From Blepharisma stoltei (lineage: Eukaryota > Ciliophora > Heterotrichea > Heterotrichida > Blepharismidae), in assembly GCA_914767885.1 (NCBI GenBank), contig CAJZBQ010000028.1, positions 434,001-498,000 of the forward strand: a DNA stretch of 64,000 nucleotides. The letters run 5' to 3'. A program made the translations under genes and the position numbers. Of this stretch, positions 10,835 through 20,269 are shown piece by piece. The notes below the pieces were generated by a model. It ran no database searches and had not been told where the DNA came from. It saw only the letters and a program-made list of their open reading frames with translations. Within the stretch, counting starts at the first letter, position 1. The number at the start of each line of letters is the position of its first letter.

Positions 10835-12827
10835 TTAAGGCTGGGTTTTCTGAAAATGCTCAATTCCATCCCAGACTGTCAATAGTTGTCCAATTGCTCC
10901 ATTGATTTGAACATTAGTTTTAGAAAGGCTTTTAAGCTCATCTAGATCAATATTTTTAAGCTGGTCGTTCATTTCTAGCTTTTTGCTGAGGTAAAAGACT
11001 TGGGCTCTGAGTTCAGAGTTTTCGCTGAAAAGCTTTTTGGAGTCATCTCCTGACCGTCTTTTATCGACCTCTAGCTGACTGTTTCTCTCTAGCAACTGTT
11101 TAAAATTATACGAAGTCTCATGAAACTCCGCATCAAACTTTTTAACATTTTCTTCATGCTTCCTATGCTCTTCTATTAGAGTTTCATACTTATTTTTCTC
11201 TTTTATGAACTCTTCTTTGAGTTTATTAGTTTCTTCAATTAATGCAACATTTTCTGCATATTTCGATTTAAACTGTTCCATGCTATAGACTGCTTCTTTT
11301 CTAGAGTCTTCAATTTGCTTAATAGCAATTCTCATATCTTTGCTATCAATTTCTCTTAATTTCTTGTTCAACTGGGTTTCTTGGTACACTTTTTCTTTTT
11401 CCATGTCATTTTTAAGCTCCACGATCTGGACTGCAAGCTGCTTTTTCTCAGCCAAAAGTTGTGCACAAGATTTCTCAATAAGGTCTTTAGCATATTCTAA
11501 CCCTCTTGATTTATTTAAATATTCATCTCTCTCTATAGCAACTTCATTTATTTTTTTTGTAATTTCTTCTAATTGCACTCTTAATGATGTTATTGTGGTG
11601 TCTTGGTCAATTTTTTCTTGCAAAATTGCGATTTGCTTTTGTAAGTCAATTATTTGTTTGTTTTTTTCTTCTACTACATAATTTTTATAGGCAAACCCTA
11701 TAAATTGCCCTATAAGGGCAGGATATTGAAGCTGGAAACTCTCCATGGTTGGACCAACTGGAGAGAGGTCCTTTTGCCAACTCTCCAATTGGTTTGACTA
11801 GACTGAGTTGATCCAGCGGCTGGAGAGTTTCCAGCTCCAATGTCCTGCCCTTATAGGGCAGTTTATATGATTTACCTATATAACTTTCCATTGCTTCTAA
11901 CTTTTCCATTGTCTTCTTTATTGTTAGATCTTGCTTGTCAAATTTCAGCTTCAACTCATTAGCCCAAGTTTTCGCTAATTCTTTTTCCTTGGTAATTTCT
12001 GCTAGCCTTTTCATAATATCGTCCCTAGAAAGTGTTTCCCCGTTTAACTGCTTTCTATATTTTTCGGTTTCTTGATTAAAATACTGGATATTTTCTCTAT
12101 AAACCCCTTCAGCTTCTTTATAATCTTCTATAGCTTTTTCCAAACTCATTTGTAGAGATAAATGTCTTGTTGCTAAGTCTCGATTTTCCCTTCCAAGAAC
12201 TGTTAGTCTTGCTTCTAAATCTGCTTGCAGTTTTTTGTATTTTGCTTTTAAGGCAAAAATGCTTTCATTTAGAGGGCCTGTTTCCATCCCATCAAGAGGA
12301 AACATAGATTTTTCGTCTTTTTCTTTTTCTTTAAGTAGTTTTAGCTCAAGTTCTAAGAAATAAATTTGTTGTTGGAGGTTATGGATGTATTCGTCTTCTA
12401 GACTTATTTGAGTTTTTGTTTTGTTAGCAGTTTTTGTTGTTGCAGTTGTTGGCCGTTTTTTAGTATCAGGCTGCTTTGGGTCATTTATCAGTGTTCTTAG
12501 ACCTGGCGCATAAGTTTCTTGCACTTTGGCTTCATTTCTGTAAGAAGTTTCAGTGCGTCTTGGGTCAGATCTAACTTGCTCAGGGACTTTAGACTCAGAC
12601 CAATAAGAAGCTCGCTGATCTTGGCTCAGCTCAGCAGGTCTGCTGCTTGTTTGGAAATTTTGAAAAGTTCCACGAGGGTCTTGCCTCTGGGAATTTAAAT
12701 TTTGTGGAGGTTCCTGCTTTGAAAAAGAATAAGAGCTATACGATTCTAGAATTTTAGGGTCATAGCTGGGCGCTTGTCTCTGGGCGTTAGTAAATTGGAC
12801 TGAGCTTTGATATCCTTGCCGTTCCAT
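10835..12827 (-). CDS. Coiled-coil protein, split by a palindromic IES
   Basis: 609 residues after loss of a 163-nt IES. The first roughly 130 residues are polar and rich in Gln, Ser, Pro and Arg. The rest is nearly continuous heptad coiled coil (for example LKLLKEKEKDEKS and later KLEMNDQLKNIDLDELKSL). There are no catalytic motifs. Such long coiled coils in ciliates are often cytoskeletal or basal-body proteins, but I do not recognise this one. Its start is only 12 bp from the start of the divergent NSUN6-like gene, so the two probably share a promoter region. Confidence 0.8.
11701..11865. mobile_element. Palindromic TIR element (IES, 163 nt) in the coiled-coil gene
   Basis: Inverted arms of about 45 nt (starting TAAAYTGCCCTATAAGGGCA and continuing through AGCTGGAAACTCTCCA) bound a short centre. 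The inner TA pair (11701-11702 and 11864-11865) gives the 163-nt removal needed to keep frame. A 178-nt alternative using the TA at 11877 also keeps frame and cannot be excluded. Confidence 0.78.
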
Positions 12828-12839
12828 ATAAATATTTAA

Positions 12840-14048
12840 ATGAGCAAGGAATATTTTTTGGCACTATATGGCGAAGAAGGGATTAATGTTTTAAAAACTC
12901 CACCCCCTTATACGACATTGAGAGTGAACACACTAAAAATCGATATGAATGAAGCTATTAGGATACTTGAGCTTTTGTTTCCAAGATATGATATAAAAGT
13001 TCATGAGAAAATTAATGATTTATTGTGTATACCAGTTAATGGGCCTTTTAATATTCAGCCTGTTGAAAAGGCAATTTTTGTGGACAATCGCTGCGGAGAG
13101 GCTATTTTGAGGGGTTCTCACATATATGCACCAGGGGTGTTAGGAACAACTTCTGATTGTAATTATAAAATAGTCCAAAAAAATGAAATAGTAAGTATCT
13201 ACTCTATTTCTGTTCCTATAAATCGAGGAACTAAGACAACAATAGAAAATGTTGCTGAGCCTTTTTATTTGGGAAATGGAGTTTGCCAAATGTCGCGTAG
13301 AGAAATCTTTTCCACTAATAAAGGCTTAGCAATTATTATCACTGAGGGTATTTATCAGACACCTTCCTTTGAGAATCTCCCAAAAAATTTATTTTTCCCA
13401 CAAAATGAGCCTAGTGCTTTAGTTGCTCATATCTTAGACGTAATAAAAAATTAGCCAAAACCAGGAGAATCCATACTCGATATGTGTGCTTCACCTGGAG
13501 GAAAAACAACTCATATCTCAACTTTAATGCAGAACCAAGGAGAATTAATTGCTCTTGATAAAAGTAAAAAAAGGGTAGAAGAACTAAAAAGTAGCAATTA
13601 TATAGGCAATGTGGATATCTGGGAAAGTTTTGCAGATGTTAGAAAAATTGATGCGACCAAAGCAAAACAACGCTTTGGGGGAAAAAAATTCGATAAAATA
13701 TTGCTAGATGCTCCATGCTCAGGATTAGGGCAAAGGCCAAAATTAAGCTTCCAAGAAATTAATGTGGATTCAACAGCTTTATATCAAAAAAAATTTTTGG
13801 AAATTGCTTGTGAGATGCTGAAACCGGGAGGAATTTTAGTATATTCAACATGCACTGTTACGCAAGAAGGTAAAAAATAATCAGAAAATCAGCAAAACAT
13901 AGGGTGGGCTATTGAAAATTTAGAATTAGAGCTTATTAACCAGGAAATAATGATTGGGGATGCCAGCGAACCTTTAGGGCTGACGCAGGTATTTTCCCCA
14001 ATTTCACACAGCATGGGATTTTTTATTGCAAAATTGAGAAGAAAATAA
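12840..14048 (+). CDS. NSUN6: NSUN6-like tRNA m5C methyltransferase with PUA domain
   Basis: 392 residues after removal of two 15-nt introns. It has a short N-terminal part, then a PUA-like domain (CGEAILRGSHIYAPGVLGTTS and LGNGVCQMSRREIF), then the RsmB/NOL1 methyltransferase core: DMCASPGGKTTH SAM-binding motif, LDAPCSGLGQRP with the release Cys, and YSTCTVTQEEN with the catalytic Cys. The PUA insertion before the methyltransferase and the overall order are specific to NSUN6, which methylates C72 of certain tRNAs. It is shorter than animal NSUN6, mainly after the catalytic motif. The C terminus SMGFFIAKLRRK matches the family. Confidence 0.92.
13440..13454 (+). other. 15-nt intron 1 of the NSUN6-like gene
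   Basis: GTAATAAAAAATTAG, phase 0, between HILD and PKPGES. It holds the in-frame TAG. Confidence 0.9.
13870..13884 (+). other. 15-nt intron 2 of the NSUN6-like gene
   Basis: GTAAAAAATAATCAG, phase 1, inside TQE|ENQQN. Splicing removes a TAA and restores the conserved C terminus. Confidence 0.9.
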
Positions 14049-14280
14049 TAATTGAAGGATCTCAATATAGTAAATTTCTGCTTTTATATAAAATAATATG
14101 GCTATTTATGAAGTAAATACCAAAATGCTGAAAAAAGAAGAGAAACATTAAATTTTATCCTCGGATCACGTTAAAATACAAATGAATAATATCTATAAAA
14201 GTTAAAAATTGAGTAAGTTCCTTTTTCAATTCATTCATGCTATTTTTATACTCATTTTCTATTTAATTACCATTTTCTTC
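14049..14280. other. Intergenic region after the NSUN6-like gene
   Basis: About 230 AT-rich nt up to the MITE. Nothing recognisable. Confidence 0.3.
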
Positions 14281-14664
14281 TTACTCCCCCCCCTCCGTGA
14301 GTGAACAAAAAAATTTTGTTTACTCACGGAGGGGGGTTAATTTTTTTTTTTTTAAAAAAATTTTATATATAAATTTTATAAAAAATATATTTTTTTCGAA
14401 ATTTAAAAAAATCCTAATTCGCAAAAATTGGAAAGTAAATATTAATTTAATTTATAAATTTATGTTTTTAAAAAGCATTTGTTCAAAATTAAACAGAATT
14501 AGCTAGAGATTTCATTATACTAATTATCATTTATATATCAAAATTTTTTTCCATAAAAAATTTTTCTATTAAAAAAATTTTTGTTCAGTCACGGAGGGTG
14601 GGTTTTTGGGCAAAAAATAGTGATTTTTCTAATGGTTTTGTTCACTCACGGAGGGGGGGAGTTA
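14281..14664. mobile_element. Full-length pogo-type MITE, intergenic
   Basis: TTA duplications at 14281-14283 and 14662-14664. The left end is a near-perfect hairpin of two inverted TCCGTGAGTGAACAAAA copies; the right end has two direct copies separated by a GTGGGTTTTTGGGCAAAAAA spacer. The AT-rich core has the family sequence TAGAGATTTCATTATACTAA. It lies between the NSUN6-like gene and decayed coding sequence, so excision cannot be tested by frame. Confidence 0.9.
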
Positions 14665-14687
14665 GAATTAGAAGTCTTTAGGTTTAT

Positions 14688-15405
14688 TTATGCTTGGAAT
14701 TCCATGCCATATTGCAATTCTTCTAAAATATCATTTTTATGCATATTAATATAATCTAAATGGCCAAATTCAAGCCTAATTTATAATTCTTTATTAAAAA
14801 GTTTATAATATCTATAAATTATTATCATGTGACAGGTTTTCAGTTAATTCTAGAGACCAAAGCCTAGCAAATTTTGCCGTTAGGAAAGCTGAGTTTTCTA
14901 CTACTTAATCTTTATTGAAATTTGTTTAATTTTAATTAGATTCTTTAAGCTCTTCTCGATTTTTTCGAAAAGTTCATGTGATTCCACTAGTTTTTGAACT
15001 AGTGTTTAGTTAATTTTATTATGTCAAAAATCTTATAATTCAGTCTTCTAATGGGTATATTTTATATATTCAACTATTATAGCTGTTTTGACTGAAGGAC
15101 TCGTAGATTTCTTTTATTTATCTTCGACAGAATTTTAGTTGCAATTTAAACTTTTTCACATCAATAATTTCAGAGAAAAAGAGATTAGGCTGCTGAGATA
15201 CTTCATTTATATTTTTTTGTCCTGATAAGAAATTAGCTCCGTGCTAGCTCTCTTCAATTTCCTTTTTTTGATTAGAGCGATCTTCCATAACTATTTTAAG
15301 TTCATCTCTTAAACGACTAAATGATTAATTTTTTGGACTGAAATTATTTTTAAATTCTGATATAAGTCATTTATTGTTCCTCTGACATAAATAATTAAAT
15401 TAAAG
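14688..15405 (-). pseudogene. Decayed or heavily interrupted coding remnants
   Basis: Several short stretches read like protein on the minus strand but not in one open frame: MEDRSNQKKEIEES, HGANFLSGQKNINEVSQQ (same frame, separated by TAG), LVESHELFEKIEKSLK (other frame), LWSLELTENLSHDN, and a last piece EFGHLDYINMHKNDILEELQ ending at the TAA at 14690-14688. I could not find TA-bounded or TSD-bounded deletions that join them cleanly. Either this is a degenerating gene, perhaps the former 3' part of the zf-DHHC-like gene just upstream, or a real gene with several short IESs I could not resolve. Confidence 0.35.
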
Positions 15406-16462
15406 CTATATAATAATTGAATTTGAAGTCATTCTTGACCATGATGGCTTCTGCACCATGCTATAAATTGAATAAATCAAAGTTATGTGTTTAAATACCA
15501 TCACTGAAGCACCTAAAGCGCCATCTGAATACGTTTCATCTCAAGACCTTTCACAAATCTCAACCTTTGTAAACGAAAAGCAGTATAAAAATCTTACAAC
15601 TAGCAAATAAATTGTAAAAATACTAAACAACGTTTCCATCAAAATAAAATAAAAATACTCTTCTATGTTGTCTATGGAAATACACATACCAAGTAGAATG
15701 CAATGATGTGACCTTTGCTTGTAGCAAGTGACACAAATAAAATTTTGACGTCACCGACCCGTCCTCTCCCTGACATTTCGAGTTGAGGACCTTGCCACGG
15801 CCTGAAGCCAAGCCGAGCAGAAAATGGAGTCTACGGATGTTGGGCATTTGTGTTCCGGCTGGGTTTTACCTCCCTCGTCTGACAATGAAAACTTTGTGTC
15901 TTCTGATAGACATTTGGAAAAAAAGCTTTTTCCCCCTAGAGACCACTAGTGCCGACAAAGAAAGCGCAGTTGGTACCGATACTAGCTAAGGATTTTATAT
16001 CCCTAGCTGGAACTCTAGTAACTCAAACAGTAGCTGTAAGTCCCGAACCTACATATTCCAAGCTTCTGAGACAGCATTAAGAATCAGGCCGAAGCCAGAG
16101 GAGAACCATCTCTGGTGAAAATGCTTATATACCAGGGAGGCTCACGAACAGTTGAACGATTCTTCTATGGAGACTCTCTGGGGTGAGGCGTAAAAGGAGG
16201 AAGAGCCCTAATCTATAATTAACGTCAATATTAATTTGTAGCAAGTTTGGCAGATATCACAGTGCCATGAATACCTGCACATTTCATTCCTGCAGAATAA
16301 AACTCTTGCTTCTCTAAATCTACATAAAATAATAGTCCCTAGCAATAAATAAGACATCAAATTATATAGAAAATCCAGCTCGTTTCCATCTGATTGCTGT
16401 CTCCTGAAATAACTAGTAACTCACCAAGTAAGACACTCAAAGGTTAAAAATAAAATATTCAT
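15406..16462 (-). CDS. zf-DHHC-like membrane protein without the DHHC core
   Basis: Reading from ATG 16462 and collapsing a 517-nt insert gives 179 residues with Trp encoded by UGA at several places. Two hydrophobic segments (YNLMSYLLLGTIIL and FYFILMETLFSIFTIYLLVV) flank a Cys/His stretch: HCDICQTCYKQRSHHC...MCISIDNIEEYF. That is the zinc-binding part of palmitoyltransferase DHHC domains, but the dozen residues that would hold Asp-His-His-Cys-Pro-Trp and Asn-Cys-x-Gly are absent, so acyl transfer is unlikely. The protein stops after TSNSIII, much earlier than a normal palmitoyltransferase. It may be a pseudogene; open frame across the join argues for recent function. Confidence 0.5.
15719..16246. 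mobile_element. GC-rich insertion with 11-bp target duplication
   Basis: TTGTAGCAAGT occurs at 15719-15729 and again at 16236-16246. Between them lie about 505 nt that are clearly richer in G+C than the surroundings and have no long terminal inverted repeats. The element splits the zf-DHHC-like gene; collapsing the duplication (517 nt removed) rejoins QTCYK|QRSHHC in frame. Lack of TIRs and a long duplication point to a retroposed (LINE- or SINE-type) insertion. It holds no convincing long reading frame. Confidence 0.7.
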
Positions 16463-16481
16463 TTACTAATTACAATAAAAT

Positions 16482-17526
16482 TTACATTGAAAATATTAGC
16501 CTGTTGATCAGCATCGACTTGAACTCTCCAAACGAAATTTTCATATTTTTCGAGTTTTTTGTTTCATGGCAATTTTTTATCATTAAGTTCGCAAGCATTT
16601 CTAAATGATATTTAGCTGTTCTGTCAGCCATATCAAGGACCTGTACTAGCTGATCTCTACTGAGCTCTTCTCCATATTCATGCTGAGCGAGAGAGAAAAA
16701 AACTAAATAAAAGATACATAATTGTTTTTGAGCTTTATAGGTTTTTCTATATTTTTTTCCAATAAACTTATAAGTGAAAATATTTCAGTTAGAAGTTTCA
16801 TGCAAATTTTCAATTGCTCTTATAAATAATTCTCCATTTATTCATGTAGAACTACCCAAAGGAGCACTTAAAATATGCCAAAAAAGTTGATCACAAACAT
16901 TGCAATCGAGCCAAAATTGTCGAATCACTACTATATGGATTTCAGGATTATTTGGATAATTTCTGACCCAATTCTTGCTTTTATACTTTTCTACGAGTGA
17001 GAAGAAGATATTATCCATAGTTCAATACTGATCAAATGTATAAGAATATCGTAACTTAGGCAAAAAGTCATAATTATTGCTTCCATTAGGACTGTTCTTA
17101 GTTTTTGATCTAGATTCTACAGTGTCGCACGAGCTTCCGAGATCTGAATTATTACCTTTTGCTGTCTTAGTTAGCAACACTGCGGGGAGTCACGCCTTGG
17201 TGCAATAAAGCAACTCGGCTCAGCGACCTGTGGCCCAGTGTGGCGAAGATGCAGCGGGAAGCTCTGGGTTTGGGCAACCCCCGCAAAGGACGTAAAAATT
17301 ATAAATCTTAATGTAATGAATTATTATCTTTTATACAAATCAGATCTTTTAAGTTCGAATAACTAGAAGATCGGCGATGATTTGGCCGTCTCCTCTTATT
17401 TGAAATATTGGACTGAAACGCTATTGTAGATTTTAAGCTCTCATACTTGGTAACTAGAAAAAGTAGCTTGGTTATTATGAGAGAGTCAACAAAAGGGGAA
17501 GTTGAAACCATATAAACTTCAGTCAT
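16482..17526 (-). CDS. Unknown protein with EF-hand-like C-terminal region
   Basis: From ATG 17526, collapse of a 172-nt insert gives 290 residues. The N-terminal third is hydrophobic then basic and Ser-rich (KRRRPNHRRSSSYS). The C-terminal half includes QFWLDCNVCDQLFWHIL and a helix-loop-helix that resembles a degenerate EF-hand (GEELSRDQLVQVLDMAD ... KISFGEFKSML). At least four Trp codons are UGA. I do not recognise the family with certainty; a calcium sensor or a protein with calcineurin-B-like EF-hands is possible. Its stop is 20 bp before the next gene's start on the same strand. Confidence 0.65.
17145..17332. mobile_element. SINE-like GC-rich insertion with 16-bp target duplication
   Basis: TGAATTATTAYCTTTT flanks the element at 17145-17160 and 17317-17332, with one mismatch. 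The 156-nt insert starts with GC-rich sequence (ACACTGCGGGGAGTCACGCC...) and ends with an AT-rich tail (TAAAAATTATAAATC) on the plus strand, a layout typical of short retroposed elements. It lies inside the EF-hand-like gene and its collapse (172 nt) restores the reading frame through DNNS|DLGSS. I could not identify a tRNA- or 5S-derived head. Confidence 0.75.
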
Positions 17527-17843
17527 AATATACGTTTTATTTAATATTTTATTATATAAAAGATAACTTAATAAACAAAAGTTTGGTTTGTAATAAAATT
17601 TCAACGCAGTAAATATCAAGCAGAAATTTCTATTTGTGTATGATTTGAACTTTACAATTTTTATCAGTATCTTTATTTTAAATAATTTTTTGAAAATGGT
17701 AAATAAGTTGAAACTCCCGCTATCTTTATATTATTATACAAAAATAATATATTAATTATTTTGCACCTTATTTATTTGCAGAATATTTTATTTATATATT
17801 TGGCTCTAAGTCGTAATGTTTAGCATAAGTTACAACTAATTTA
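17527..17843. other. Intergenic region
   Basis: About 320 very AT-rich nt between two minus-strand genes. Nothing recognisable. Confidence 0.3.
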
Positions 17844-18662
17844 CTATTTATAATTTCTGATTATCCGGATCTGCTTTTTATTATCTTTTTTTATAGTATC
17901 TTCGTATGAATAAATCCCTAAGCTGTTACGTGTAATTACAGGATCTTTTTGATATTTACTTCTATATCCCAAATTAGTAGGAGACATTCTTCCATGAAGA
18001 CTAGTTCCTCGTGCCTCATTTTTTCTTCGTTTTTCTACAAGTTTATCGAGCTTATTTACCAAGCTCAGCCCAATATTTACCTTAGGCGAGCTTACCATAA
18101 ATAAAGTATTTTTTTTCTTTTGTTTTCGTTGTGGGATCAAGCCATTTCAGCGAGTGTCCAAAAGCTTAAAGCTTCCATTTGAAGAAGATTTTGTTTGACA
18201 ATTAAAAATTTTCGCCAAGCTTGGGTTTATTGACGGGCTTGGAGTTTTAGATTTTTCAAAATTAAAAGCAGGTCTATTCCTGCAAGGCGGAGTTTTACAT
18301 CGGTAAATTAATAAAGCATTTTTTTGGCTTCTAGGAGAATATTTAGTTTGTGTGAATTTTAAAGATTTGTTTTCTTTTAGCTTGATCCCGTTGAAATGGT
18401 GGCTGCTTCCACTAGAAAGACCTTTTTTCTGAAATCTAGGTGTTAATTCGGCGTCATTAATACCATCTGTACATTGGATTGCAATTGTATTAAATGACAT
18501 ATAAGAATCGTTGGCTTGAGGAATCTCAGCGGGTATGAAAGCAGATTCAGATAAATTAGAATAAGAATTAAAGTGGGCTTTACTTGAAGAATAACGCTTG
18601 CTGAGACTTATAGGGTCAATATTGTGTGCCTTTGGAAGGTCAATCACACAGTTTTTCTTCAT
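17844..18662 (-). CDS. Unknown low-complexity basic protein
   Basis: 272 residues once the UGA in LLDTRWNGLIPQRK is read as Trp. Rich in Ser, Lys, Pro and Asn, with short SP and TP sites (KTPPCRNRP, KTPSPSINP) that could be phosphorylated. No domain or membrane segment is visible. It reads as a disordered, possibly microtubule-associated protein, but that is a guess. No introns or IESs are needed. Confidence 0.65.
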
Positions 18663-18732
18663 TTTTCCATAAGTGGAAGATTATATAATAAAAATTCATG
18701 CACTAGACTAACAAATTAATTTATGAAAATTG

Positions 18733-19707
18733 TTAATTTTTACTTTCCATGAGCCTCTGTAAATCTTCATCCCACATGGCTGCTTTAACAATTTCACTTA
18801 TTATTTCATCACAATCTCCGTCAAAAAATACGTCTCTTTTAGATTCTGATTCAAATTTGAATCCATTCTGTATAAACGAATTTAGTCCTCCTTTATTTAT
18901 AACAATTCTTGGGGTATCATAACTTACCATTTCTGCAAGTGAAGCAAAAGGAAAAACCGTTAAACCTGTTCCGATAACCAAAAGCAAATCAGCAAAGACA
19001 ATTAACTCTGCCTTAGAGTGGTAGTTAGTTGGCAGATTTTCCCCAAAAAATACGACATCAGGTTTAACGACACCACCGCAATCGCAAAATGCTGGCTTTT
19101 TTTCGAGCATATGCTCACGTAGCCTTGCTATTGGGTATTCTTTTTTGCATGATGTGCAGTGAGCATTGTTAACGTTTCCATGGGCTTGAACAAGCTTATT
19201 TGTGGAGAGTCCAACTTTAATTTCTAATCCGTCAATATTCTGAGTATAATACATAAATAAGAGTCCTTTCTGTTCAAGTAATTTTATGAAATAGTGGGTA
19301 AGAGTTGGCTTTTTATTAACTGTTACCAGTTTAGGGCCGATTCTGTAAAAAGGTTCTGGGTTAGTCTTGAAAAAGTTTATGTCAAAGACTGCTTCAGGGC
19401 ATGGCAATGGCAAGCCTTCTTCTTGGATTTGGGCATAAAGACCAGTTACAGGGGTCCTAAAGTCTGGTATTCCGGCATTTACAGATATCCCAGCACCTGT
19501 CATAACTGCAATTCTCTTATAAATTTTCGAGGAAATTTTTGTGCCAATTTCTTTAATATTTCCTTTTTCAAAGTAAATCGCATCATCTTGTGGATTTTCG
19601 ATAATTGGCCGACTTGAAGTTTGGGGATCTAACGGACTTCTTTCGGAAAATGCCCTATTGGTTAGTGCTGAATTGCAGCTAAAAAAGGGCTTGATTCGTG
19701 AGAACAT
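18733..19707 (-). CDS. Class I sirtuin (NAD-dependent deacylase)
   Basis: An uninterrupted 324-residue protein. The NAD-binding GAGISVNAGIPDFR begins at residue 71, followed by the class I loop TGLYAQI and the QNIDGLE motif; the catalytic His is in VQAHGNVNN. Zinc ligands are CTSC and, after 20-odd residues, CDC. The FGENLP and GTGLTVFPFA motifs complete the core. This pattern fits the SIRT1/2/3 (Hst2) group that deacetylates histones, tubulin or mitochondrial proteins. The 55-residue N-terminal extension starts MFSRIKPFFS and could be a mitochondrial presequence. All key residues are present. Confidence 0.95.
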   Translation of the reverse strand: MFSRIKPFFSCNSALTNRAFSERSPLDPQTSSRPIIENPQDDAIYFEKGNIKEIGTKISSKIYKRIAVMTGAGISVNAGIPDFRTPVTGLYAQIQEEGLPLPCPEAVFDINFFKTNPEPFYRIGPKLVTVNKKPTLTHYFIKLLEQKGLLFMYYTQNIDGLEIKVGLSTNKLVQAHGNVNNAHCTSCKKEYPIARLREHMLEKKPAFCDCGGVVKPDVVFFGENLPTNYHSKAELIVFADLLLVIGTGLTVFPFASLAEMVSYDTPRIVINKGGLNSFIQNGFKFESESKRDVFFDGDCDEIISEIVKAAMWDEDLQRLMESKN

Positions 19708-20269
19708 ATTATAAGCTTAATTAAAAATTGCCTTAAAACAAAATTATCCATACATAAGTGGGAAGATTTATTTATTAGAAGTAACGGATATAATAATTTT
19801 CAGCTATTTATTGCTAGAAAAATGTCTAATTCTTTATCTACTAAAATAGATATTTACATAGAAATGTTTCAATTATTAAGCAAATATTATTTAATTAGAC
19901 AATTTATACTCATTTTATAATATAAAGATTCGGATATAGAAAATCTTAATATTTTAATTTCATAATTTTTTAAAGTTTTAATAGCTAGATTTAGTTTAAA
20001 TTTAAAGAATTTAATTTGCACGTTGTTATCCAATATTTAAAACTTACTTAATATTATGTTTAAAATAATAAAACAGCAGTGAAATAGTAACTTAAGCTCT
20101 GTCTTGATAACTTTATTAATATTTCAGACTTGCTTAAAAGCATATTGGGCAAGATATATATTTTAATATTTATTATTTTTAATAATTTTATAGTAAATCT
20201 ATATGCAAAGCTATTATTAGATGCTTTGCTAATGCATTATATTTTTAGAAGCAATTAAGCTTGGTTATT
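19708..20269. other. AT-rich intergenic region
   Basis: About 560 nt between the sirtuin start and the Hcp-like stop. No reading frame, RNA gene or terminal repeats found; AT content is unusually high. Confidence 0.35.

Noticed and set aside
14688..15405. TAA/TAG read as Gln, which gives a long open frame continuing the zf-DHHC-like gene
   Set aside because: All other genes here use TAA and TAG as stops, and better protein-like pieces lie in other frames of the same stretch.
15740..16210. A structural RNA gene (SRP, RNase P or telomerase RNA)
   Set aside because: No conserved core motif of these RNAs was seen, and the block is flanked by a target duplication inside a coding exon, which fits a mobile insertion better.
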